From assembly GCA_945878725.1 (NCBI GenBank), contig CAMCTY010000008.1:1-64000 (forward strand): a DNA stretch of 64,000 nucleotides, in the 5' to 3' direction. How positions within the stretch are numbered: the first letter of the stretch is position 1; every line of letters starts with the position of its first letter. Positions 27,220-36,026 of this stretch are shown in pieces. The translations under genes were made by a program, and so were the position numbers. Below the pieces are notes generated by a model. It searched no databases. It saw nothing but the letters and a program-made list of their open reading frames with translations, and was not told the DNA's origin. Origin of the DNA: Bifidobacterium breve (GTDB lineage Bacteria; Actinomycetota; Acidimicrobiia; Acidimicrobiales; Acidimicrobilacustridaceae).

Positions 27220-29733
27220 GTGGCCACGAAACAGACATCTCCCACCAAATCGAGTGCGAAGAAGCCGGCGGCCAAACGGTCGGTATCAAGGTCGCCTGCC
27301 CGCAAGCCGAGTGCCGCCAAGTCCCGCACGGCAGCACCGAAGGGCCGTGCCGGCACGGCCGCCCGTAAGCCTGCACCCAGTCCCGTTGCGCAGGCTTTCG
27401 CAGGTCACGGTCGCGATATGTGGGGTGTGGCGCTCATTGCGCTCGGTCTCCTCACGGGCCTCGGGGTCTATGCCGACCTCGCGGGACCCCTCGGGCAGGG
27501 CCTCGCTGATGGTTTTGGCGCACTGGTCGGCGGACTGCGTCTGATCGTTCCGATCCTTCTAGTGATCGGCGGCGCACTGCTCATGCGAGCGCCCGCAACA
27601 GCCGGAACAGACGCAGGTCGGTCAGCGGTTCGCTTCGTTGTCGGAACCGCCCTGATCCTGATTGCAGTCGGCGGACTGCTTCACCTTGCCAAGGGTCGCC
27701 CCGCGTGGGGCGCACCCCTCGATGACTTCATCTCGGCTGGCGGATATCTCGGCGCAGGCGTCGGTTCTCCGCTGGAAAGTCTGCTCGCCGAATGGGGCGC
27801 CGCTCTGGTGTGCATCGCCCTCATTGTCGTTGGGCTCGTCGTCGCAACCGGTGTCTCGCTGCACACCGCAGCGCGCAAGACCGCTGACGGTGTGAAGCCG
27901 GTCCAGGGTGCGCTCAAGCGCGGAGTCGATTCGCTGTTCGAGGTCGGGAACGGTCAACCGACTGAGGAGAAGGGCGATGACCTCGTCGTCGAACCGGTCT
28001 TCTTCGACGGGAGCACTGCCAGCAGTTCGGTCTGGGATGACGATTCGGACGGTTCGCCGATGCTCGAGGAACTTCTCGATCCCGATGGTCTCTCAATGGA
28101 GGAACTCACCGATCTTGAACTCGACGTCCACATCGCCGGCGAAAACGATGCGCCGCAGATTCTTGAGGATGAGATTGACGTCCACGTACCCACGTCGGCC
28201 GATGTGCCGGACACCGCCCAGCAGTTGGTGATGCCGATGGGCGTCGCTGCCAAGCCGGTCGTCTGGAAGCTGCCATCGCTCAAGATGCTCGAGCGTTCGC
28301 AGATCCAGGAAGTCAATCGTGCGCAGGTTGAGGAGCGCGGCCGCATTCTCGAAGCTGCGCTTGCTGAGCACGGCGTGACGACGCGTCTTGTTGGCATGGT
28401 CGTTGGCCCAACGGTGACGCGCTACGAACTCGAACTGGCCGCCGGCGTGAAGGTGGCGAAGCTCACCAGCCTCCACAAAGACATCGCGTACGCGATGGCA
28501 ACAGCTGACGTGCGCATCCTTGCGCCGATTCCGGGCAAGCAGGCGATCGGCGTCGAGGTCCCCAACGACAACCGTCAACTCGTTGCCGTGGGTGACATCC
28601 TGTCTTCGCCTGAGGCGAAGGCGGCGAAGAACTCGCTCGAGGTTGCCATCGGACGTGACATCAACGGTCGATCCGTGATGGCCGATCTTTCGAAGATGCC
28701 CCATTTGCTCATTGCCGGAGCAACCGGTGCCGGCAAGTCGTCATGTATCAACTCGTTGATCACCTCGATCCTTATGCGCTCGACGCCCGATCAGGTGCGC
28801 ATGATTCTGATCGATCCGAAGCGCGTCGAGCTTGGCCAGTACAACCGACTGCCACATCTGCTCACGCAGGTCGTCACGAATCCGAAGAAGGCAGCGAACG
28901 CTCTCGCTTGGACGGTCAAGGAGATGGAGCGCCGTTACGACCTTCTGTCCGAATGCGGATTCCGCGACATCGACGGATACAACGGTGCGTTCGACAAGGG
29001 CGAACTCGTTGATGACCCGGCGATGGGTCTTGAATTCAATCGCCTTCCGTACATCCTCGTGGTGGTCGACGAACTCAACGACCTCATGATGGTTGCAGCG
29101 CGCGACGTTGAGGAATCGATCTGTCGAATCGCGCAGATGGCGCGAGCGGTCGGCATCCATCTCGTGATCGCCACGCAACGCCCATCGGTCAACGTCATTA
29201 CCGGCGTGATCAAGGCCAATGTTCCGGCTCGACTCGCGTTCGCCGTGTCGAGTCTCGCCGACTCCCGTGTCATCCTCGATCAGGGTGGTGCCGAAAAGCT
29301 TCTCGGTCGCGGCGACATGTTGCTGCTCGGCGCGAGTTCGAGCGTCGCCCAGCGCATCCAGGGCGCATGGGTCACCGAAGGCGAAGTTCGTGCTGTTGTT
29401 TCCTACTGGCGCAAGCAGTCACCCGATGTCGCGTATGACGACACGGTCCAAGGCCACGAAGACGCTGCGGCCGCTGCTGGCGGCGGTTTGATGGGTTCTG
29501 GTGACGATGACGACGACGAACTTCTTCGTCAGGCGCAGGAACTCGTGGTCCGCTCCCAGCTCGGCTCCACGTCCATGCTCCAGCGCAAGTTGCGGGTCGG
29601 ATTCGCCCGTGCCGGTCGCCTGATGGACCTGCTCGAACAGCGCGGCGTGGTCGGTCCGTCGGAAGGTTCGAAAGCGCGAACAGTGCTGATGACCCCCGAG
29701 GAACTCGACGGGGCCGGAAACAACGACTTCTGA
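27220..29733 (+). CDS. ftsK: DNA translocase FtsK/SpoIIIE
   Basis: Septal DNA pump that clears and resolves chromosome termini. A basic Lys/Ala/Ser-rich N-terminus precedes four membrane helices (within residues 65-215). An acidic linker follows, then the motor: beta domain, Walker A GATGAGKSSCIN (about residue 500), IDPKRVELGQYN, Walker B LVVVDELNDLMM, and ATQRPSVNVITG. The C-terminal gamma winged-helix domain includes MLQRKLRVGFARAGRLMD. GTG at 27220 is one option; another GTG at 27184 would add 12 residues. Its C-terminus ends with acidic DDDDDE then gamma, the normal layout. Confidence 0.94.
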   Translation: MATKQTSPTKSSAKKPAAKRSVSRSPARKPSAAKSRTAAPKGRAGTAARKPAPSPVAQAFAGHGRDMWGVALIALGLLTGLGVYADLAGPLGQGLADGFGALVGGLRLIVPILLVIGGALLMRAPATAGTDAGRSAVRFVVGTALILIAVGGLLHLAKGRPAWGAPLDDFISAGGYLGAGVGSPLESLLAEWGAALVCIALIVVGLVVATGVSLHTAARKTADGVKPVQGALKRGVDSLFEVGNGQPTEEKGDDLVVEPVFFDGSTASSSVWDDDSDGSPMLEELLDPDGLSMEELTDLELDVHIAGENDAPQILEDEIDVHVPTSADVPDTAQQLVMPMGVAAKPVVWKLPSLKMLERSQIQEVNRAQVEERGRILEAALAEHGVTTRLVGMVVGPTVTRYELELAAGVKVAKLTSLHKDIAYAMATADVRILAPIPGKQAIGVEVPNDNRQLVAVGDILSSPEAKAAKNSLEVAIGRDINGRSVMADLSKMPHLLIAGATGAGKSSCINSLITSILMRSTPDQVRMILIDPKRVELGQYNRLPHLLTQVVTNPKKAANALAWTVKEMERRYDLLSECGFRDIDGYNGAFDKGELVDDPAMGLEFNRLPYILVVVDELNDLMMVAARDVEESICRIAQMARAVGIHLVIATQRPSVNVITGVIKANVPARLAFAVSSLADSRVILDQGGAEKLLGRGDMLLLGASSSVAQRIQGAWVTEGEVRAVVSYWRKQSPDVAYDDTVQGHEDAAAAAGGGLMGSGDDDDDELLRQAQELVVRSQLGSTSMLQRKLRVGFARAGRLMDLLEQRGVVGPSEGSKARTVLMTPEELDGAGNNDF

Positions 29734-29763
29734 GCCGGAGTGTCATCCGCCTACGATGAACCC

Positions 29764-31035
29764 ATGGCCGGAAGCTTTTGGATCGAAACTCTCGGCTGTC
29801 CGAAGAATCAGGTTGATTCTGACAAGTTGGTCGGATCGATGCTGGCGGATGGTCTCGTGCCGGCCGACAACGCCGAAACGGCAGATGTCGTTGTCGTAAA
29901 CACGTGCGCGTTTGTCGAAGAAGCTCGTCAGGAATCGATTGACACGATCCTCGGCCTTGATGCGGCCCGCGCCCCGGGAGCCAAACTCGTTGTCACCGGT
30001 TGCATGGCCGAGCGTTACGGCTCGGAACTGGCCGACGCACTGCCCGAGGTTGATGCTGTCTCAGGCTTCGGTGTTCCCGTGACCCTCGGTCCGAAGCGTT
30101 CCGGCGGAGATGCACCAGCGCTTCCTCTGCTCGACCTCCTCAATCTTCCCCGACCCAAGTCGACCTCGCCGTGGGCCTATGTGAAGGTCGCGGAAGGGTG
30201 TGACCGCGCCTGTGGTTTCTGCGCCATTCCGTCATTTCGCGGCAAACAGCGCTCGCGCTCGATGGGTGACATCCTTGACGAGGTTGATGCTCTGCAGGCG
30301 CGCGAGATCGTTCTCGTAGCGCAGGACCTCGCTGCCTTTGGACGCGATCAGGGCGTCGGTGAACGCTCGATCGTTCCGCTTGTCAATGCGGTCGCCGAAC
30401 GCGTGGACCGCGTGCGACTTCTGTATCTCTACCCGTCGGACCTCACTGACGAACTGATCGACGCGATCTGCCTCACTGGTGTTCCCTATTTCGATCTGTC
30501 GTTGCAGCATGTGTCGGCGCCGTTGTTGCGCAGAATGAAGCGGTGGGGAAACGGTGAACGCTTCACCCGGCGCATGGCCGACATCCGTCGTCGAGAGCCA
30601 GGTGCGGCATTCCGCTCCAATTTCATTGTCGGGTACCCCGGCGAAACCGAAGCCGATCACGATGAACTCCTTGCGTTTGTCGAGGAGGCGCAGCTCGACT
30701 GGTGCGGGTTCTTCTCGTTCTCCAGCGAGGAGGGCACCTACGCCGCCGACCTCGATGGCGAGGTCCCGGCCGGGCTCATGTCCGAGCGGCTCGCCGAACT
30801 CGGGGAACTCCAAGACAGAATTACCGCGGCAAAACGTGACGAATTGATCGGTTCCGAGGTCGAAGTCCTCGTGGATGCACAGGGGCAAGGTCGGACGTAT
30901 CGAGAAGCGCCGGAGATCGACGGGATCGTCACGGTCCCAGACACACTTGCGATCGGCACGTTTGCGACGGTGACGATCACCGGAGCGCTCGGCCCCGACC
31001 TCGTGGCGGACACGGTGAAAGGATCGCGGTCATGA
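29764..31035 (+). CDS. rimO: ribosomal protein S12 methylthiotransferase RimO
   Basis: Radical SAM enzyme that methylthiolates Asp89 of ribosomal protein S12. The N-terminal UPF0004 domain starts FWIETLGCPKNQVDSD, with further Cys in VVNTCAF and VVTGCMAERYG. The radical SAM motif is CDRACGFC, followed by IPSFRGKQRSRS. A TRAM-like C-terminal domain ends the 423-residue protein. RimO rather than MiaB is supported by the TLGCPKNxVDSE-type opening. TACGAT at 29752-29757 is 6 bases before the ATG, so probably leaderless. It overlaps pgsA by 4 bases. Confidence 0.94.
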   Translation: MAGSFWIETLGCPKNQVDSDKLVGSMLADGLVPADNAETADVVVVNTCAFVEEARQESIDTILGLDAARAPGAKLVVTGCMAERYGSELADALPEVDAVSGFGVPVTLGPKRSGGDAPALPLLDLLNLPRPKSTSPWAYVKVAEGCDRACGFCAIPSFRGKQRSRSMGDILDEVDALQAREIVLVAQDLAAFGRDQGVGERSIVPLVNAVAERVDRVRLLYLYPSDLTDELIDAICLTGVPYFDLSLQHVSAPLLRRMKRWGNGERFTRRMADIRRREPGAAFRSNFIVGYPGETEADHDELLAFVEEAQLDWCGFFSFSSEEGTYAADLDGEVPAGLMSERLAELGELQDRITAAKRDELIGSEVEVLVDAQGQGRTYREAPEIDGIVTVPDTLAIGTFATVTITGALGPDLVADTVKGSRS

Positions 31036-31595
31036 GCGAGAGCACGACCTACGGGCCATCGGCGATCGCCACGCCCGCCAATATGGTCACGGTCCTGCGC
31101 CTCTTGGTGTCGCCGCTGCTCTTCGCGATGATCAGCGACAAGCCGACCGGTTGGCTCGTTTGGGGTCTGTGGACGGCATTGAGTTTCACCGACGGGATTG
31201 ATGGATGGATCGCTCGCCGACACGGAAGCACCCGTAGCGGGGCGTTTCTCGATCCCCTTGCCGACAAAGTGCTGGTGCTCGGTGCCTTGTTCGCTCTTGT
31301 CGGTGCTGGTCGTTTTCCGGTCTGGCCGGTTGTGGTCATTGCGGTGCGCGAGGTGTTCATCAGCCTTTACCGCGTGTATTGGGGACGCCGAGGTCTGGCC
31401 GTTCCGGCCCGCAAGTCCGCCAAGTTGAAGACGCTCGTGCAGTCGCTTGCCGTAGCCGCCGTACTGTTTCCGCCGCTCACCGACGCGATCTGGTTTGCTG
31501 ACGCGTTGCTCTACGCCGCGACATTCTTGGCCGTGTTCAGCGCGGTTCAGTATGTGGTTGATGGCAGTCGCGCCGCGACAACAATGGATTCATGA
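31032..31595 (+). CDS. pgsA: CDP-diacylglycerol-glycerol-3-phosphate 3-phosphatidyltransferase
   Basis: Membrane enzyme of phosphatidylglycerol synthesis. The CDP-alcohol phosphatidyltransferase motif DGx2ARx8Gx3Dx3D is complete in DGWIARRHGSTRSGAFLDPLADK. The protein begins PANMVTVLRLLVSPLLF and has about five membrane helices in 187 residues. It starts in the rimO stop and ends overlapping the LtrA start. aaaggatcgcgg upstream provides a ribosome-binding site. PgsA is the best call from neighbours ftsK, rimO, cinA and recA; other family members use related substrates. Confidence 0.9.
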   Translation: MSESTTYGPSAIATPANMVTVLRLLVSPLLFAMISDKPTGWLVWGLWTALSFTDGIDGWIARRHGSTRSGAFLDPLADKVLVLGALFALVGAGRFPVWPVVVIAVREVFISLYRVYWGRRGLAVPARKSAKLKTLVQSLAVAAVLFPPLTDAIWFADALLYAATFLAVFSAVQYVVDGSRAATTMDS

Positions 31596-32782
31596 GTTTC
31601 TCCGTTCTGCGTCAGTCTCCGGAATCCGACATCCCTGAAACTTCGCAACAACCAGTCGGTTTTCTCGAGCTCTTCTACGACCTCATCTTCGTTGCGGCAA
31701 CGATGGTTCTGTCGAACACGTTCGTATATGACGTGACGCTACGGACGGCGGGAACCGCAGTCTTGATGTTCGTCCTGGTGTGGCTGCTCTGGTTCCACAG
31801 CACGATTCTCATGAACCTCGAACGCCGCGATGACGGAATCCAACGGGCGCTTATTGCGGTACAGATGCTCTTCATCATCTTGACGACACTTGCGTATGCC
31901 GGGCGGGAGCAAGCGTCCACCGATTACGTCGCGTTTGGTTACGGCATTGCACTGATTGCTGTAGCGGCTGCCCATCACCGTGCCAGTCGTGGCGGGGGCA
32001 CGTCGGCCCGATGGGCTGCCATCCGCCGGAATCGCCTGCTCTTGGCGGGGGCAATGATCTTGCTCGGGATTTTCACTCCGGATGGAGCGGACTTCATCTT
32101 CTACGCCGCGGCGATCGCGATCCTGATCCTCCCCACCTCGCTGCGGCGTAATCGGCAGCTTCCCGTCCCGCTAATCGATGTTCACCACTTAACCGAACGC
32201 GCCGCACTGCTCACTCTGATCATGTGTGGCGAGGCATTCGTCAAGGTTTCCCTCGTGGTGTCGAGCGGCTCGATCACGAACAGCGACGTGATTGCGATCG
32301 TGATCGAATTCATCGTGATGTTCGCATTGTTCTGGACGTACTTCGATGACGTGCCACTCGCCGGGATTCGAAGGGGTGCACTGTCTGCCGAACTCTGGAT
32401 GCTTGCCCACCTGCCGCTTCAGATCGGCATCGTCGCTCTCGCCATTGGCATGTCGAAGTTCCTTCAGGTCGAGCCGGGAGAGGTTCACAGCGAGGCCATC
32501 CCCGTGCTTGTCGTGGCTTTTCTCGGCATCTACGGAGGTCTGGCGTTGATCGGAATCCTGGGTGCGCGCACACCGCGGCAGCCGTTGCTATTCCTGCGGC
32601 TGGCCACCGCAGCGCTTGCGCTTGCCGCCGGAGGGGTGGTCTGGAGTGTGGAGTCCTTGAGTCCCGGCGTGCTCGTGGTGGTGTTGGCTGTTCTCGCTCT
32701 GGCTCACGGAATCGTCGCTTCAATTCTGCGGACGAGAACCACGGTCCCGCACCACGAGTCATCGACGATTGCGGCGAACTAG
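31592..32782 (+). CDS. LtrA-family membrane protein (low temperature requirement A)
   Basis: 396 residues with roughly ten hydrophobic segments spanning almost the whole length. The N-terminal motif GFLELFYDLIFVAATMVL is the family hallmark of LtrA proteins, named for Listeria cold-growth mutants; the biochemical function is unknown. It overlaps the pgsA stop by 4 bases and lies 36 bases before cinA. It therefore sits within the conserved rimO-pgsA-cinA-recA neighbourhood, where it is not usual. That may reflect insertion of an accessory gene. Confidence 0.85.
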   Translation: MSFSVLRQSPESDIPETSQQPVGFLELFYDLIFVAATMVLSNTFVYDVTLRTAGTAVLMFVLVWLLWFHSTILMNLERRDDGIQRALIAVQMLFIILTTLAYAGREQASTDYVAFGYGIALIAVAAAHHRASRGGGTSARWAAIRRNRLLLAGAMILLGIFTPDGADFIFYAAAIAILILPTSLRRNRQLPVPLIDVHHLTERAALLTLIMCGEAFVKVSLVVSSGSITNSDVIAIVIEFIVMFALFWTYFDDVPLAGIRRGALSAELWMLAHLPLQIGIVALAIGMSKFLQVEPGEVHSEAIPVLVVAFLGIYGGLALIGILGARTPRQPLLFLRLATAALALAAGGVVWSVESLSPGVLVVVLAVLALAHGIVASILRTRTTVPHHESSTIAAN

Positions 32783-32818
32783 GTTTCTCTCCGGCCATCG
32801 GATTCCCGGGAGAGCATT

Positions 32819-34054
32819 GTGAACTGCGAAGTTGTTGCCGTCGGAACAGAACTCTTGCTCGGTCAGATTGTCGACACGAATTCGTCGTGGATCGGCGAGC
32901 AACTGGCTCTGGCCGGAATCGATTGCTATCTCCAGGTCAAGGTTGGTGACAACTGGGACCGAATCGCTATCGCATTGCGTGCCGCACTCGAGCGGAGTGA
33001 TGCTGTGATCGTGTGCGGTGGTCTCGGGCCGACGCAGGATGACATCACGCGTGACGTCATCGCCGAGGTGATGGGCGTTGATCTCGTCGAAGACCCCGAA
33101 GTGATCGAGAAACTCCACCAGATGTTTGGCTCACGTGGCCGCGATATGCCGTTGAACAATCTTCGCCAAGCTTTGGTTCCGGTCGGCGCTTCGCGGATTG
33201 CGCAGCAACCCGGTACCGCTCCCGGTCTGGTCTGCCCGATCGGCGACAAAGTCATCTTCGCCGTCCCCGGTGTTCCTTACGAGATGCAGGAGATGATCAC
33301 GGGCACGGTGATTCCCGAACTGCGGGCCCGGGCCGGCGACACAGGGGTCATCCGGAGTCGCACGCTGCGCACGTGGGGTCATTCCGAATCCGGCATCGCG
33401 GAGATGCTCGCTGATCGACTCGACGATCTTGACCGAACCGGTCACGCCACAATCGCGTTTCTGGCCAGCGGCATCGAAGGGCTCAAGGTTCGGGTGACGG
33501 CCAAGGCGGCGACCGCCCACGAAGCCGATGCGGTTGTTGATGCCGAAGTCGAGGCCGTTGCCGAGATTCTGGACGGCTACGTCTTCAGCAAGAACGACGA
33601 GACCATGGAGACGGTTGTGCTTGCACTGCTGCGCGAACGCGGTCTCACGCTCGGTCTGGCCGAATCGCTGACGGGCGGGATGATCGCCAGTCGCCTTGTC
33701 GGCGTGCCCGGTGCAAGCGACGTTCTGCGCGGCGCGGTTGTGTCGTACGCAAGCGAGGTCAAGTTCGACGTGCTCGGCGTTCCCATCGGGCCTGTTGTCA
33801 CCGACGAGTGTGCGGCGGCAATGAGCGAAGGCGCGTGTCGCGTTCTTGATGCTGATGTTGGACTCGCCACCACTGGTGTCGCCGGGCCAGACGAGCAGGA
33901 GGGCATCGCGCCCGGAACGGTGTTCTTCGCCTCAACAATCAACGGCGTCACTGAAACCAGCATGGTCCGATTCCCGGGCGACCGCGAACGGGTGCGCCAA
34001 TTCAGCGTGATCACCGTGCTCGATCACCTGCGCCGGCGGCTGCTTACCCTTTAG
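32819..34054 (+). CDS. cinA: CinA-family protein, molybdopterin-binding domain plus nicotinamide-nucleotide amidohydrolase
   Basis: Full-length two-domain CinA of 411 residues. The N-terminal COG1058/MoCF-like domain starts CEVVAVGTELLLGQIVDTNS and has CGGLGPTQDDITRD and FAVPGVPYEMQEM. The C-terminal amidohydrolase domain has LGLAESLTGGMIASRL, VSYASEVKFDVLGV and GVAGPDEQEG. It recycles NMN to NaMN by deamidation. The GTG start follows cgggagagc. The stop overlaps the convergent msrB gene by 4 bases. It lies upstream of recA as is common in Gram-positive bacteria. Confidence 0.94.
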   Translation: MNCEVVAVGTELLLGQIVDTNSSWIGEQLALAGIDCYLQVKVGDNWDRIAIALRAALERSDAVIVCGGLGPTQDDITRDVIAEVMGVDLVEDPEVIEKLHQMFGSRGRDMPLNNLRQALVPVGASRIAQQPGTAPGLVCPIGDKVIFAVPGVPYEMQEMITGTVIPELRARAGDTGVIRSRTLRTWGHSESGIAEMLADRLDDLDRTGHATIAFLASGIEGLKVRVTAKAATAHEADAVVDAEVEAVAEILDGYVFSKNDETMETVVLALLRERGLTLGLAESLTGGMIASRLVGVPGASDVLRGAVVSYASEVKFDVLGVPIGPVVTDECAAAMSEGACRVLDADVGLATTGVAGPDEQEGIAPGTVFFASTINGVTETSMVRFPGDRERVRQFSVITVLDHLRRRLLTL

Positions 34055-34467
34055 GAATCAGCGGCGGTATCGAGCGTGAGCGATGCCGAGTTCATGCAGT
34101 AGCGAAGCCCAGTCGGATTGGGTCCGTCGTCGAAGACGTGGCCGAGATGCGCTCCGCACTTTGCGCAGACGGCTTCGACCCGGATCATGCCGTGAGTTGA
34201 GTCGGTTCGGGTCTCAACGGCGTCGTTGTCCATTGCTTCCCAAAAACTCGGCCAGCCAGTGCCCGAGTCGAACTTGGTGTCCGATCGAAAGAGCGGGTTC
34301 TCGCACACGACGCATCGGTAGACGCCGTCGTCGTGACAATCCCAATAGGCGCCAGTGAAGGGTCGTTCCGTCCCGCAGTTCTGGGTGACCTCGAACTGGG
34401 CGGGGGAGAGACGCTCCCGGAGCAGCTCTTCACGTTCGGCCGGATTGGTAGGGAGGGACTCTGTCAT
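34051..34467 (-). CDS. msrB: peptide methionine (R)-S-oxide reductase
   Basis: Repairs methionine-R-sulfoxide in oxidised proteins. The 138-residue protein has two zinc CxxC motifs (RCVVCENPLF and VCAKCGAHLGHVF), the substrate segment TKFDSGTGWPSFW, and the catalytic Cys in GLRYCMNSASL. The resolving Cys may be that in EVTQNCGTERPF. It is transcribed opposite to cinA and recA. The recA regulatory region begins just beyond its start; no shared operator is apparent. Confidence 0.95.
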   Translation of the reverse strand: MTESLPTNPAEREELLRERLSPAQFEVTQNCGTERPFTGAYWDCHDDGVYRCVVCENPLFRSDTKFDSGTGWPSFWEAMDNDAVETRTDSTHGMIRVEAVCAKCGAHLGHVFDDGPNPTGLRYCMNSASLTLDTAADS

Positions 34468-34564
34468 GGTCGAACTCTACTGAGGGCTCTGCCCTGACCG
34501 GCGGCTGGGCGATGCTGAAACCCTGTCCAGGGTGGGCCCCCGTTGGGATCTCTCCAGAGAAAAA

Positions 34565-34610
34565 GAACATGCGTTCGGTCATTGACCGAACAGCCGTTCG
34601 AAGTTACAGT
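34565..34610 (+). promoter_or_regulatory. recA promoter with two LexA boxes
   Basis: Within the 311-base gap between msrB and recA are two perfect GAAC-N4-GTTC sites: GAACATGCGTTC (34565-34576) and GAACAGCCGTTC (34588-34599). The second lies exactly in the 17-base spacer of a good promoter, TTGACC (34582-34587) and TACAGT (34605-34610). The spacing between box centres is 23 bp. A short palindrome TCGGTCA-T-TGACCGA joins them. This is Gram-positive-type SOS control by LexA. Confidence 0.9.
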
Positions 34611-34631
34611 CGTGTTGTTCACGAAATGCAG

Positions 34632-34667
34632 GGCTCAAACAGCGGCTCAAACAGCGGCTCAAACAGC
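34632..34667 (+). repeat. three perfect 12-bp tandem repeats in the recA leader
   Basis: The unit GGCTCAAACAGC occurs three times head to tail without a mismatch, beginning about 15 bases after the predicted transcription start. It is immediately followed by actgtcacacccc, which also occurs in the leader of the LysM gene. The remainder of the leader up to 34778 shows only a weak ribosome-binding site. Confidence 0.9.
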
Positions 34668-34778
34668 ACTGTCACACCCCCTTCGTAGGTTGTCATCCAT
34701 CGCCGGGATCTCCAATCCGGCCTGCAGTCCAATACCTCCTCAATCCAGTTCCCTTTCACGGAAAGTACGACGAACGAC

Positions 34779-35918
34779 ATGGCAAAGAGCGCACCGAAAG
34801 ACATGATGCGAGACATGGATGACAAGTCGGGGGGCAATCCCCTCCAACGCGACAAGGCCCTTGATATGGCTCTCGGCCAGATTGAGAAGCAGTTCGGTAA
34901 GGGCTCGGTCATGAAGATGGGCGACAAGGGCTCGATGCGCGTCGAGACCATCTCGACCGGAGCACTGGCCCTCGACCTCGCCCTCGGCGTTGGCGGTCTT
35001 CCCCGCGGTCGCGTGATCGAGATCTTCGGTCCGGAGTCCTCGGGTAAGTCCACCCTCGCGATGCATATCGTCGCCGAGGCTCAGCGCAACGGCGGCATCT
35101 GCGCCTACGTCGACGCTGAGCACGCCATGGATCCGGCCTACGCCCGCAACATCGGCGTCGACATCGACGAGCTGCTTATTTCGCAGCCCGATACCGGTGA
35201 GCAGGCGCTCGAAATCACCGACATGCTCGTGCGCTCCGGCGCCCTTGATGTCATCGTGATCGACTCGGTGGCGGCACTCACCCCCCGGGCCGAAATCGAA
35301 GGCGAGATGGGCGATTCGCACGTCGGCCTCCAGGCCCGCCTCATGAGCCAGGCGCTCCGCAAGCTCACGGCGAACCTCAACAAGTCGAACACGGTTTGCG
35401 TGTTCATCAATCAGCTCCGCGAGAAGATCGGCGTGATGTTCGGCTCCCCGGAGACGACGCCCGGCGGTCGTGCACTCAAGTTCTACTCATCGGTTCGCCT
35501 CGACATCCGTCGCATCGAATCGATCAAGGACGGTGTCGAGGTTGTGGGCAACCGCACCCGAGTCAAGGTCGTCAAGAACAAGGTGGCCCCGCCGTTCAAG
35601 CAGGCCGAATTCGACATCATGTACGGCAAGGGCATCAGCCGAGAGGGTTCGGCGCTCGACATCGGCGTCGATCTCGACATCGTGAAGAAATCGGGTGCGT
35701 GGTACACGTATGAAGGCGAGCAACTCGGTCAGGGCAGGGAGAACGCAAAGATCTTCCTGAACGAAAATCCCGAGATCATGGTCGAGATCTCCGAGCGGAT
35801 CCTCACGACCGTCGGTATCGGCGTGGTCGAGGAATCCGACAAGGACATCGATACTGATGTCGAAATCGAAGACTTCATGACCTCCGAGCATGACGTGCCG
35901 ATCTCGCTCGACGACTGA
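34779..35918 (+). CDS. recA: recombinase RecA
   Basis: ATP-dependent strand-exchange protein and LexA co-protease. The Walker [10 protein letters not shown] is at residues 84-92, [21 protein letters not shown] holds Walker B and start of L1, and [27 protein letters not shown] covers L2. 379 residues, with a 26-residue N-terminal extension containing Met/Asp ([15 protein letters not shown]) and an acidic C-tail ([12 protein letters not shown]) normal for the family. No intein interrupts it. GGAAAG lies about 13 bases before the ATG. No recX follows; a convergent gene lies downstream across a hairpin. Confidence 0.98.
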   Translation: MAKSAPKDMMRDMDDKSGGNPLQRDKALDMALGQIEKQFGKGSVMKMGDKGSMRVETISTGALALDLALGVGGLPRGRVIEIFGPESSGKSTLAMHIVAEAQRNGGICAYVDAEHAMDPAYARNIGVDIDELLISQPDTGEQALEITDMLVRSGALDVIVIDSVAALTPRAEIEGEMGDSHVGLQARLMSQALRKLTANLNKSNTVCVFINQLREKIGVMFGSPETTPGGRALKFYSSVRLDIRRIESIKDGVEVVGNRTRVKVVKNKVAPPFKQAEFDIMYGKGISREGSALDIGVDLDIVKKSGAWYTYEGEQLGQGRENAKIFLNENPEIMVEISERILTTVGIGVVEESDKDIDTDVEIEDFMTSEHDVPISLDD

Positions 35919-35923
35919 AGTCG

Positions 35924-35961
35924 GTGGCCGATCAGATCATTCAGTTGGTTTGATCGGCCAC
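35924..35961. terminator. bidirectional hairpin between recA and the glycosyltransferase gene
   Basis: An 11-bp perfect inverted repeat gtggccgatca (35924-35934) and tgatcggccac (35951-35961) with a 16-base loop. It lies 5 bases after recA and 65 bases before the end of the convergent gene. No T-tract on either side, but the position suits a terminator for both. Confidence 0.6.
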
Positions 35962-36026
35962 GATCGTCGATGTGAGCCATCGCAGAGCCCCGAGGATGGT
36001 GGCCCAACGGCCTTGGTTCTTGTCGG

